Below, one piece after another: positions 1 to 6,731 of a stretch of DNA of 19,038 nucleotides. The stretch's first letter is position 1. Every line of letters begins with the position of its first letter. Made by a program: the position numbers and the translations under genes. The stretch covers positions 1 through 19,038 of the forward strand of contig URYV01000013.1 in assembly GCA_900552285.1 (NCBI GenBank), written 5' to 3'. This stretch comes from an uncultured Oscillospiraceae bacterium (GTDB taxonomy: Bacteria; Bacillota; Clostridia; Oscillospirales; Acutalibacteraceae). A model generated the notes under the pieces. The model made no database searches. It saw nothing but the letters and a program-made list of their open reading frames with translations, and was not told the DNA's origin.

Positions 1-2
1 GG

Positions 3-62
3 CTTGGCCTGCTTTTGCTCCCGCTGTGCGGCTGGCTGGCGGGGGATGAACGAGGGCTTTGA
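3..62 (+). CDS. C-terminal end of an upstream gene (partial)
   Basis: A reading frame enters from the left edge and stops with TGA at 60-62. The visible 19 residues are strongly hydrophobic (four leucines in a row, then PLCGWLAG) and end in DERGL, like a membrane segment or a signal-peptide core followed by a short charged tail. No function can be assigned from this. It overlaps the next reading frame by 17 bases if that gene starts at 46. A single-base change in the run of five G at 41-45 would instead fuse the two frames, so this may be the front of the same protein rather than a separate one. Confidence 0.35.
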   Translation, partial: LGLLLLPLCGWLAGDERGL

Positions 63-381
63 ACACCCATGCACGCTTTATGTCAAGGACGGGGTGGGAA
101 CGGTCCGTCTGCGCTCGGTTTCGCTGTCGGCCAAGTCCCGCCTGAGCGGAAACCTCATCAGCGGCACGGTTAAAAACATACGATATTTCGATTCGGGGCG
201 ATTTGTCAGCGCCGAGTCAAACGGAGGGATTTTTTCCTTTCCCGCCGACGCGCTGCAGTTTGTGGGCGTGGGCTCGGGCGTGGGACAAATTCTCCACGGC
301 AGTCTCTGCCTTCAAATGGAATGCTCTGCCGGGCCCATCCACATGCCCGCCTCCGAGGCAATTTTCACAATTCTCATATAA
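46..381 (+). CDS. Hypothetical protein, short or 5'-truncated
   Basis: The frame reaches TAA at 379-381 and has the codon style of the genes downstream (many GGC, GTC, CTC, TCG codons), so it is probably truly coding. ATG at 46 gives 111 residues, but the frame stays open to the left edge, so the real start could lie outside the window. There is no good ribosome-binding site before 46, only a run of G. The predicted product is beta-rich with no cysteine cluster, no clear membrane helix and no motif I recognise. A strong terminator about 50 bases downstream shows that this gene ends its transcription unit and is separate from the heme operon. No function is proposed. Confidence 0.45.
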   Translation: MNEGFEHPCTLYVKDGVGTVRLRSVSLSAKSRLSGNLISGTVKNIRYFDSGRFVSAESNGGIFSFPADALQFVGVGSGVGQILHGSLCLQMECSAGPIHMPASEAIFTILI

Positions 382-402
382 AAAGATGCAATCAAAAAAG
401 TT

Positions 403-418
403 GTTGCAGTACCGCAAC
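403..418. promoter_or_regulatory. Palindrome GTTGCA-N4-CGCAAC, operator-like site 1
   Basis: A 16-base dyad with half-sites GTTGC and GCAAC. A second 16-base dyad with the same arms lies at 482-497. Equal length and arms suggest two sites for one dimeric DNA-binding protein, but the protein is unknown. The right arm could also pair with 482-486 to lengthen the terminator stem between them, which is an alternative explanation. Confidence 0.3.
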
Positions 419-429
419 ACCCGCAAAAC

Positions 430-481
430 GACGTTTTTTCAAGGGATTTTGACCTTTTCCTTTTGAAAAAACGTCTTTTTT
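430..481 (+). terminator. Rho-independent terminator after the first gene
   Basis: A perfect 13-base-pair stem is formed by 430-442 and 463-475 (arms GACGTTTTTTCAA and TTGAAAAAACGTC), with a 20-base loop and a run of six T at 476-481. It ends transcription of the unknown gene and insulates the heme operon. Confidence 0.8.
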
Positions 482-497
482 GTTGCACCCGTGCAAC
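482..497. promoter_or_regulatory. Palindrome GTTGCA-N4-TGCAAC, operator-like site 2
   Basis: A perfect 6-base inverted repeat with a 4-base centre, ending 11 bases upstream of the -35 box of the heme operon promoter. It shares arms and length with the dyad at 403-418, with centres 79 bases apart. The position suits an upstream activator or repressor site. No regulator can be named. Confidence 0.35.
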
Positions 498-508
498 CAA
501 AAGACATC

Positions 509-536
509 TTCACAACCGAAAAAGCGATGATATAAT
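509..536 (+). promoter_or_regulatory. Sigma-A promoter of the heme-uptake operon
   Basis: The -10 box is a perfect TATAAT at 531-536. The -35 box TTCACA at 509-514 is one base from TTGACA, with a 16-base spacer. Transcription should start near 543, placing the first transcribed bases in the iron-box-like dyad at 546-563. The start codon of the first gene is about 60 bases further on. Confidence 0.75.
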
Positions 537-545
537 AAAGCCATA

Positions 546-563
546 AGTTAGCTTGTGCTAACT
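546..563. promoter_or_regulatory. Putative DtxR-family iron-box operator
   Basis: The sequence AGTTAGC-TTGT-GCTAACT is a perfect 7-base inverted repeat with a 4-base centre. Its TTAG/CTAA half-site core is like the consensus recognised by DtxR/IdeR iron repressors (TTAGGTTAGGCTAACCTAA). It sits immediately downstream of the -10 box, where a bound repressor would block initiation or promoter clearance. A DtxR-family gene lies within the operon at 8506-8874 and is the natural candidate. Assignment rests on motif similarity, position and context. Confidence 0.6.
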
Positions 564-573
564 AAGAATTTAA

Positions 574-587
574 TTCCCTTTAGGGAA
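574..587 (+). other. Small hairpin in the 5' untranslated region
   Basis: TTCCC (574-578) can pair with GGGAA (583-587) across a short loop, seven bases before the AGGAGG ribosome-binding site at 594-599. The stem is short and may have no function. No riboswitch structure is evident here. Confidence 0.2.
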
Positions 588-604
588 GAGATCAGGAGGA
601 AGAA

Positions 605-3600
605 ATGACAGTAACAAAATCGAAACTCGTCAAACGCGTTCTTTCGGTCGCCCTTGCGGCCGCTTTGCTGCTGACTTCGGGGCTTGCAAGTGCATTTGCC
701 GCAGGCGAAGTCACCAGAGAAGCAGTCTATGTGGGCGTACCCACCGATGTTGCCGACGGCGTATATTATGCCGACATCAACATGAAAAACGCAAGCAACC
801 CCAAGAATTATTCTATGGGTAACGCCGCCCTCAGAGGCAGCGAAAGCTACAAAGCAAAACAGACCGAGGACACCGAGTACCGTCCCATCGTGATTGTGGA
901 GAACGGCAAGGCCACGGCTCTGCTTGAATTCATGCCCATGGGCTATCTCGGAATGTACGGCTTCATGATGGAGCTTGAGGGAATATATCCCGGCAGCTTC
1001 TCCCAGTACGGAATGCCCAACACCAACGACGCAAAAACCGTGTTTTATCCCACCGGGACTCTCACCTATCAGAAAACGGTTGACGGCGAAATAGTCTACG
1101 ACGGATATAACAATCCCGATTCGCAGTATAAATTCGACGGCAACAAGCTCCGTCCCGCAGGCTTCGGCAAGGAAGAGAGCTATCTCAACATTGTGGATCA
1201 GCCTTATTCCCACCTTTTGTCCCTTGACGTGACCCCCGTCATGGTAAAGGACGAGGACGAACCCGTTCCCACCAAGGCCGAGGATTACACCTTCGAGCAG
1301 GCCGCCTTCTGCCACGTTTTTGTGCCTGTCATGTTTGACATTTCGGCTTCTTCGGGTGACCAGTATGCCCGCATGGAGGTCAATTGGAAAACTCTCGAGA
1401 AAATCGACAATCCCAACGAAAACGTCGAGTATATGTACTATAAGGCAACCAACACCTCCACCGACGGCTACACCGCCGCAAGCGTTTCGGCCTTTGAGTC
1501 GGCCAAGACCGAGGTTCACGACGCCCTCGAAAACGTTTGGGCAAAGCGTATTCTCGATTTGAACGGAACGGGATTCACCGCACAGCCGGTGCTTGACCTT
1601 AAAAAATATTCCGACGACGAGAAAAAGGAAATGGCCAAAAAGCTCGACGACGCCATAAAGGGACTTACCACCGTCGACACAAACGAGCTTTGCGAGCTTA
1701 TCGAAAGCATAACCGAAATCGACTCCACCCTCTACACCGCCGAAAGCTATAAAAAGCTCACCGAGGCTCTTGACGCCGCCGAGGCCGTGCTTGCAAACGC
1801 GAACGCAACACAGCAGGACGTTGACAATGCGGTAAACGCAATCAAGAACGCCGTAAACGGACTTGAAAAGGTCGGAACCGAGGAAGGCTGGGACGGCGTC
1901 ACCGTCAAGCAGCCCGAGGTTCTCGGAACAAGCGTGGACATAAGCTCGGCCGAAGAGCTTGCCTGGCTTGCACAGCAGGTAAATTCGGGCGAGAAATTCG
2001 ACAGCGTATTCCTTAAAAACGACATCGACCTTAACGGCAAGGCCTGGACCGCCATCGGCACCTCCTCAAACCCCTTCACCGGAGCATTTTACGGAAACGG
2101 CCACACGGTCTCCAATCTTGTTGTCAAGGGAACCGACAACTATCAGGGACTTTTCGGTTACATAAAGGGAAGCGACGACCAAAAGGCTTCGGTTAAGAGC
2201 CTTACGGTTCAGGGTGTCATCCGCACAACCGCCACAAACGTCGGCGGCGTAATCGGAGGCGCTCTTTACACCAACATCGAAAACATTCATTCAAACGTCG
2301 GCATTACAATTGACCGCGTAAACAACAACGACTATGTCGCGGCGGCAGGCGGCGTTGCGGGAGAAGCCATCTACTCCGACATCAACAGCTGCACAAACAT
2401 CGCCGACATAACCGCAACGCTTCAGGAAAAGGTAGGCGGCATCGCAGGCTATGCCTCGGGCTGCTACATCCGCAACAGCAGCAACACCGGAAACATCAAC
2501 GCAGGCGGCTCCGCCGGCGGAATCGTGGGCAACTATTTTGTACGCTCCGGCTCCAAGGGTGTTATCAGCTGCTTTAACAAAGGTACCGTTTACGGAAACG
2601 GCTCGGCCATCGGCGGAATTATCGGAACCGCAACCTCCACCGGCACCGACGTTCAGGGCGTTTACGGCAATCTCTACAACCGCGGAGACGTCACCGCTCA
2701 GCACACCGTCGGCGGAATTATCGGAAGCTACTCGGGCGGAGATCTTTCCATGCTCACCGCATCCTACTCCACCGGCAAAATCACCGGAACGATAACTTCA
2801 ATCGAGAGCTCCGGCGGTCTTGTGGGTAAAATGTACAGCGGTATGATCTTCTACAGCTATGCTCTCGAAGGCACCGCCGACGAGCTTTGCACTCTCGGCA
2901 TAAGCTCCGCTTCAAGACTTGTAAGCCCCAGCGCATTCCACGACGAGCAGTGGTTCAAATCCGACGATTTCTTCACCGCTCTCGGCTCGGCCGCCTCTTC
3001 CTACGGTAAGGACCCCGAAAACATCAACGACGGCTATCCCGTTCTCGCCTTTGAGCTTGAGGAAATTCTCAACGGCAAAAAGGCCGACGCCGTCGCCGAG
3101 CTCATTGCCTATAAAAACGCCGACGACTACAAGGGTCTTGCCAAAAAGGCCGTTGAACAGGCTTTGTCCGACGGAGTAGCGGCCATTACCGCCGCCGAGG
3201 ACGAAGATGCCGTCAAAGAGGCTCTCGCAAATGCAAAGACCGCCCTTGACGCCATTCCAAACGACCCCAACTACGGACTTTCCCTTGACGTTATAAAGGA
3301 AAAGCTTGCAAAAGCCAAAGAGCTTGAAGCCGCGGGCGGAGACCTTTACACCACCGAAAGCTGGAACAGCTTTACCGCCACCATAGCAGGTATCGACTAT
3401 CTGCTGGAGAACGGCTTTGAAACCCAGGAAAAGGTTGAGCTTTACATAGGATACCTTGACACCAACACCGCGGGGCTGACCTACATCGACGCCGACTATA
3501 CCGCAGTTGACGAGGCCATTGCCTCCATTCCCGCCGATCTTTCCATTTACACCGAGGAGTCGGTAGCGGCGCTTAACGCCGCAAAGGACGCCGTTGTCCG

Positions 3601-4864
3601 CGGCAAGAACATCACCGAACAGGCCGAGGTCGACGCCATGGCAAAGGCTGTTAACGACGCCGTTGCCGCTCTTGAGAAAATCGACGATTCAAAGCTTGAT
3701 TTTGCCAAGCTTCCCGACGGTGTTTATTCAATCGAGTTCACCATGGTAAAAATGAACCGCATCGATCTCTCCATGTCCAACGACGCGGTAAATCACACCG
3801 CAAAGCTCACCGTCAAGGACGGAAACTACACCCTCACCGTTAACTTCAAGGGACTTCATTACCTCAACCGTTTCGGCTATCTTGCCAAGCTCTCCTACTA
3901 TGAAGACGGTTACACCTTCGGCAAATACGGCACCGTTGAAGGCGTGCTCAAGGCCGCCGAGGTCATCACCGTTCAGAAAAATGCCGACGGAACCGATGTC
4001 ACCGATGAATTTAACGTTCCCGGAGGAAGTGCCGAAGGAGTTAAATATCCCGAAACCGTTTCCTTCCCCGTTGTTTCGGCCGCAAAGGCAGACAGCGACG
4101 GATTTATTCCCCTTCACGTCTTTGTCCCCGTAATGGAGGACATCGCGGCAGGCAACGGAGACCAGGATGTTCTCATGAAGCTTGACCGCTCCACCCTCAA
4201 AAAGACCGATGACAAGGATCCCTCCTTTAAGCCGGACGATCCCGAAGAGCTCTCCCCCGCCGTCGACTATACCGACCCGTCAACCGGAGTCAGAGTCACC
4301 ACCGAAAAGGGCGTTCTTCCCGAGGGAGTTAAGGTGAGTGTAACCAAAATCACCTCGGGCGATTTCTTCGACAAGGCTGTTTCGGCTTTGGAAGGCATCG
4401 GCAAATTCAAGCTCTACAAAATCAGCTTTACCGACAAGGACGGCAACGAAGTCGTTCCCACCGGCACCGTAACCGTCACTTATCCCTCTGCGGACAGTTC
4501 CTCGGACAACCTCTCGCTTTACAGAATAAACGACGACGGCAGCAAGACCCTTGTTAAGGGCACTCTGTCAAAGGACGGTTATACCGCCGTGACCAAAACC
4601 GCCGGAGTTTACGCCCTCGCAGAGACAGCGGCAAGCTCCGATACCGAAACCCCCGATGACGGTTCCTCCGTTGTAAACGGCGGTTCCTCTGCGGACGACT
4701 CCTCAGCAAACGGTTCTTCCGACGCAGACTCCCCCGTCTCGGGCAACTCAGTTCCCAAAACGGGAGACAGCGGCATGAGCGTTCTGCTCGTTCTCGCCCT
4801 GCTTCTTTCGGCTTGCGCTTTGGTTTACTGCCTTAAAAGCCGTAAATCCCAAAAAGGAGAATAA
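605..4864 (+). CDS. Wall-anchored NEAT-like heme-capture surface protein (Shr-like) with GLUG beta-helix
   Basis: This 1419-residue exported protein is the probable outermost heme receptor. Seen: a signal peptide (residues 1-33, ending SAFAA); a NEAT-like domain at about 35-265; FIVAR-like helical spacers at about 290-423; a beta-helix at about 440-765 with eight evenly spaced GLUG-type motifs such as VGGVIGG and VGGIIGS; more FIVAR-like spacers at about 825-1026; a second NEAT-like domain at about 1033-1200; a beta-sandwich at about 1216-1340; a Ser/Asp-rich linker; and VPKTGDS at 1383-1389, a membrane helix and a basic tail, which is a sortase signal in LPxTG style. Both NEAT-like domains share DGVY, a SM motif (SMGN, SMSN) and HVFVPVM. 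NEAT domains bind heme in Isd and Shr proteins; binding here is inferred. The start is fixed by AGGAGG at 594-599. It opens the operon under the iron-box-like promoter. The protein resembles streptococcal Shr in role rather than domain layout. Confidence 0.85.
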   Translation: MTVTKSKLVKRVLSVALAAALLLTSGLASAFAAGEVTREAVYVGVPTDVADGVYYADINMKNASNPKNYSMGNAALRGSESYKAKQTEDTEYRPIVIVENGKATALLEFMPMGYLGMYGFMMELEGIYPGSFSQYGMPNTNDAKTVFYPTGTLTYQKTVDGEIVYDGYNNPDSQYKFDGNKLRPAGFGKEESYLNIVDQPYSHLLSLDVTPVMVKDEDEPVPTKAEDYTFEQAAFCHVFVPVMFDISASSGDQYARMEVNWKTLEKIDNPNENVEYMYYKATNTSTDGYTAASVSAFESAKTEVHDALENVWAKRILDLNGTGFTAQPVLDLKKYSDDEKKEMAKKLDDAIKGLTTVDTNELCELIESITEIDSTLYTAESYKKLTEALDAAEAVLANANATQQDVDNAVNAIKNAVNGLEKVGTEEGWDGVTVKQPEVLGTSVDISSAEELAWLAQQVNSGEKFDSVFLKNDIDLNGKAWTAIGTSSNPFTGAFYGNGHTVSNLVVKGTDNYQGLFGYIKGSDDQKASVKSLTVQGVIRTTATNVGGVIGGALYTNIENIHSNVGITIDRVNNNDYVAAAGGVAGEAIYSDINSCTNIADITATLQEKVGGIAGYASGCYIRNSSNTGNINAGGSAGGIVGNYFVRSGSKGVISCFNKGTVYGNGSAIGGIIGTATSTGTDVQGVYGNLYNRGDVTAQHTVGGIIGSYSGGDLSMLTASYSTGKITGTITSIESSGGLVGKMYSGMIFYSYALEGTADELCTLGISSASRLVSPSAFHDEQWFKSDDFFTALGSAASSYGKDPENINDGYPVLAFELEEILNGKKADAVAELIAYKNADDYKGLAKKAVEQALSDGVAAITAAEDEDAVKEALANAKTALDAIPNDPNYGLSLDVIKEKLAKAKELEAAGGDLYTTESWNSFTATIAGIDYLLENGFETQEKVELYIGYLDTNTAGLTYIDADYTAVDEAIASIPADLSIYTEESVAALNAAKDAVVRGKNITEQAEVDAMAKAVNDAVAALEKIDDSKLDFAKLPDGVYSIEFTMVKMNRIDLSMSNDAVNHTAKLTVKDGNYTLTVNFKGLHYLNRFGYLAKLSYYEDGYTFGKYGTVEGVLKAAEVITVQKNADGTDVTDEFNVPGGSAEGVKYPETVSFPVVSAAKADSDGFIPLHVFVPVMEDIAAGNGDQDVLMKLDRSTLKKTDDKDPSFKPDDPEELSPAVDYTDPSTGVRVTTEKGVLPEGVKVSVTKITSGDFFDKAVSALEGIGKFKLYKISFTDKDGNEVVPTGTVTVTYPSADSSSDNLSLYRINDDGSKTLVKGTLSKDGYTAVTKTAGVYALAETAASSDTETPDDGSSVVNGGSSADDSSANGSSDADSPVSGNSVPKTGDSGMSVLLVLALLLSACALVYCLKSRKSQKGE

Positions 4865-4867
4865 TAA

Positions 4868-5749
4868 ATGAAAATTACCGCAGCAAAAGCTTTTCGGGCG
4901 CTGTGCGGTATGATGGTAATGCTCGTCCTTGCGGCGGGCATTACTTCTCTGCCGGTGTTAGCAGCATCTAACGGAATATACATCGCAACGGCCTCTCCCC
5001 ACTATAAGCATCCCGTGACCGGAAAGGTGGAGGATTCGGGCGGAGAGGGCTCGGCCGTGCTCGGCCAGTCCATGACCGACAGCGCCACCTATAACAAGGC
5101 TCTCGTGGAGGTCGACCCAAGCGGCAACACCTTTATAACCGTCCGCTTAAAGCTTATGGACAATATTCAGGACCCGAAATTTCAGGTTGACGGCAAGGCG
5201 GTTTCCTCCGAGCTTATGCAGGAGGACTACACCGCAAATACCGCCGATTTTCGCATGAAAGTCAACAGCGAAAACTCGATTATCCGCTGTAATATGTACG
5301 TCATCCCCATGGGGCGCGAGGTTATATTCTTCATAACCGTTTCCGATCTTCACGCAGGCTCCGAGGACTTTATATCCAAGGTCAAGGTAAATGCCAGAAC
5401 AACCTCCTCCGGGAATAAGACCGACTCTCCCTCCGGCGCAAACGCTAAGACCCCCACCGAAAGCAGCGCGACAGCAGAAAGCGCTCCCGCCGACACGGCC
5501 GAGGCGGTTTCAAATGTCGAAAGCTCCGTGTCCGCCGAAAACTCCTTTGCAGAAAGCCTTTCGGACGAAGTTTCGGCCGCGGGGCTTGAGGAATTCGACG
5601 CGTCGGGCAACCTTTTGCAGAGCGACGCCGAAGCCCCGAAACAAAACGCAAAAAAAAGCTCGGCAATTTGGTGGGTGCTCGGCGGCGCTGCCCTTTTGGC
5701 AGCGGCAGGCCTTGTATGGTATTTTTGCTTTTTCCGCAAAAAAAGATAA
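4868..5749 (+). CDS. shp: Shp-type cell-surface heme-binding protein
   Basis: This 293-residue protein has a signal peptide (1-33, ending VLAAS), one Shp heme-binding domain (about 34-175), a Ser/Ala/Glu-rich stalk (about 178-263), a membrane helix (about 265-288) and the basic tail FRKKR, so it is held in the membrane with the domain outside. The domain carries the Shp hallmarks HPVTGKVEDSGGE, GQSMTDS and SIIRCNMYVIPMGREV. In streptococcal Shp two methionines hold the heme iron and heme passes to the lipoprotein HtsA. Met69 (in GQSM) and Met148 (in IPM) fall at the matching places by eye. It begins three bases after the previous stop, with AAAGGAG overlapping that gene's end, so the two are translated together. 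Likely role: relay of heme from the wall protein to the lipoprotein encoded next. Confidence 0.88.
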   Translation: MKITAAKAFRALCGMMVMLVLAAGITSLPVLAASNGIYIATASPHYKHPVTGKVEDSGGEGSAVLGQSMTDSATYNKALVEVDPSGNTFITVRLKLMDNIQDPKFQVDGKAVSSELMQEDYTANTADFRMKVNSENSIIRCNMYVIPMGREVIFFITVSDLHAGSEDFISKVKVNARTTSSGNKTDSPSGANAKTPTESSATAESAPADTAEAVSNVESSVSAENSFAESLSDEVSAAGLEEFDASGNLLQSDAEAPKQNAKKSSAIWWVLGGAALLAAAGLVWYFCFFRKKR

Positions 5750-5753
5750 GGGG
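5748..5753 (+). promoter_or_regulatory. Ribosome-binding site that selects the GTG start at 5762
   Basis: AAGGGG overlaps the stop codon of the Shp-like gene and lies eight bases before GTG at 5762. An in-frame GTG at 5753 overlaps this site and has no room for it, so 5762 is preferred. Confidence 0.6.
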
Positions 5754-5761
5754 TGCATAAA

Positions 5762-6652
5762 GTGAAATTCAAATCTTTTATTTCGGCAGCCGTTTGCGCG
5801 GCCATGCTTTTTTGCCTTTGCGGGTGCGTTGATCAGCACCCCGACGAAGCATCGGCGGCGCAGGACGTTTCCGAGGAGACACGGCTTATCGCCACCTCCC
5901 CGGCCGTTGCGCAGATATGCAGCAGGCTCGATCTTGACCTTGTGGGGGTCTGTCAGACAAACAGCACCCTTCCCGAAAAATATCAGGATCTCACAAAGGT
6001 CGGCATGGCCATGAACCCCGACCTTGAAATCCTCAAATCATTAAATCCCGACTATGTTCTCTCTCCGAGCTCCCTTGAGTCGGACCTTCAGCCCAAATAT
6101 GCCTCTATCGGCGTCAAATCGATTTTTCTTAATTTAAAAAGTGTGGAGGGTATGTATTCCTCAATCGAAGGACTGGGTAAAAAATTCGGCAGAGAGCAGC
6201 AGGCCGCGGCCATGCTTGAAGAATTCGACAGCTTTATGAAGGAATACAAGGACAAAAACGGGGACAAGGAAAGTCCCAAGGTTCTTGTGCTCATGGGACT
6301 CCCCGGTTCCTATATCGTGGCCACCGACGGCAGCTATGTGGGAAGTCTCGTAAAGCTTGCGGGCGGAACCAACATCTACGGAGACGGCGGCGGCGAGGAG
6401 TTTCTGACCGCCAACACCGAGGATATGCAGCAAAAGGATCCCGACATAATTCTCCGCGCGGCTCACGCGCTGCCCGATCAGGTAAAGCAGATGTTTGCCG
6501 ACGAATTCAACACAAACGACATCTGGAAGCATTTCCGCGCCGTACAAAACGGCAGGGTTTATGACCTTGACCCCGCTCTTTTCAACATGAGCGCCAACTT
6601 CAGTTACGGCGACGCTTTGCAGGCGCTTCAGCCCATGCTTTACGGCGAATAA
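5762..6652 (+). CDS. isdE: Heme ABC transporter substrate-binding lipoprotein (IsdE/HtsA-like)
   Basis: From GTG at 5762 the product is 296 residues, close to the usual length of IsdE. The signal peptide ends in the lipobox LCGC with the lipidated cysteine at residue 22, which places it on the outer face of the membrane. The body is a periplasmic-binding-protein fold of the helical-backbone (class III) type. Two regions match IsdE strongly: GMAMNPDLE (81-89), carrying the methionine ligand, and ILRAAHALP (230-238), carrying the histidine. IsdE binds heme through one Met and one His, so Met82 or Met84 with His235 are the expected ligands. The segment NDIWKHF and RVYDLDPALFNMSANF near the C-terminus are also IsdE-like. 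It should accept heme from the Shp-like protein and deliver it to the permease encoded next. The gap of 79 bases to the permease gene holds no evident promoter or terminator. Confidence 0.9.
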   Translation: MKFKSFISAAVCAAMLFCLCGCVDQHPDEASAAQDVSEETRLIATSPAVAQICSRLDLDLVGVCQTNSTLPEKYQDLTKVGMAMNPDLEILKSLNPDYVLSPSSLESDLQPKYASIGVKSIFLNLKSVEGMYSSIEGLGKKFGREQQAAAMLEEFDSFMKEYKDKNGDKESPKVLVLMGLPGSYIVATDGSYVGSLVKLAGGTNIYGDGGGEEFLTANTEDMQQKDPDIILRAAHALPDQVKQMFADEFNTNDIWKHFRAVQNGRVYDLDPALFNMSANFSYGDALQALQPMLYGE

Positions 6653-6717
6653 GGCCGAAGCCGCGAAATTCGGTCAAAACACGGGCGTCGGACTGCTCCG
6701 GCGCTCGTAAAAACTAC

Positions 6718-6722
6718 GGAGG
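6718..6722 (+). promoter_or_regulatory. Ribosome-binding site that selects a TTG start
   Basis: GGAGG lies nine bases before TTG at 6732. No ATG or GTG sits at a suitable distance in this frame, and the first membrane helix begins soon after the TTG. Confidence 0.6.
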
Positions 6723-6731
6723 TATCGAATT

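Noticed and set aside
1..381. SpoIVB-type or YabP-type sporulation protein for the first gene
   Set aside because: A GVGT and a GGIF-like stretch looked faintly similar, but no catalytic or family-defining pattern could be followed, so it is left as hypothetical.
537..604. Riboswitch or attenuator in the leader of the heme operon
   Set aside because: The leader is only about 60 bases with two small hairpins and no U-run terminator; the dyad is better explained as a repressor operator.
509..604. Fur box at the heme promoter
   Set aside because: No GATAATGATAATCATTATC-like repeat is present; the dyad has the TTAG/CTAA form of DtxR-type sites, and the operon encodes a DtxR-family protein.
548..1519. 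Long minus-strand open frame (323 residues) opposite the surface-protein gene
   Set aside because: It mirrors the codon bias of the plus-strand gene, has no ribosome-binding site or recognisable domain, and would run through the promoter and operator of the operon.
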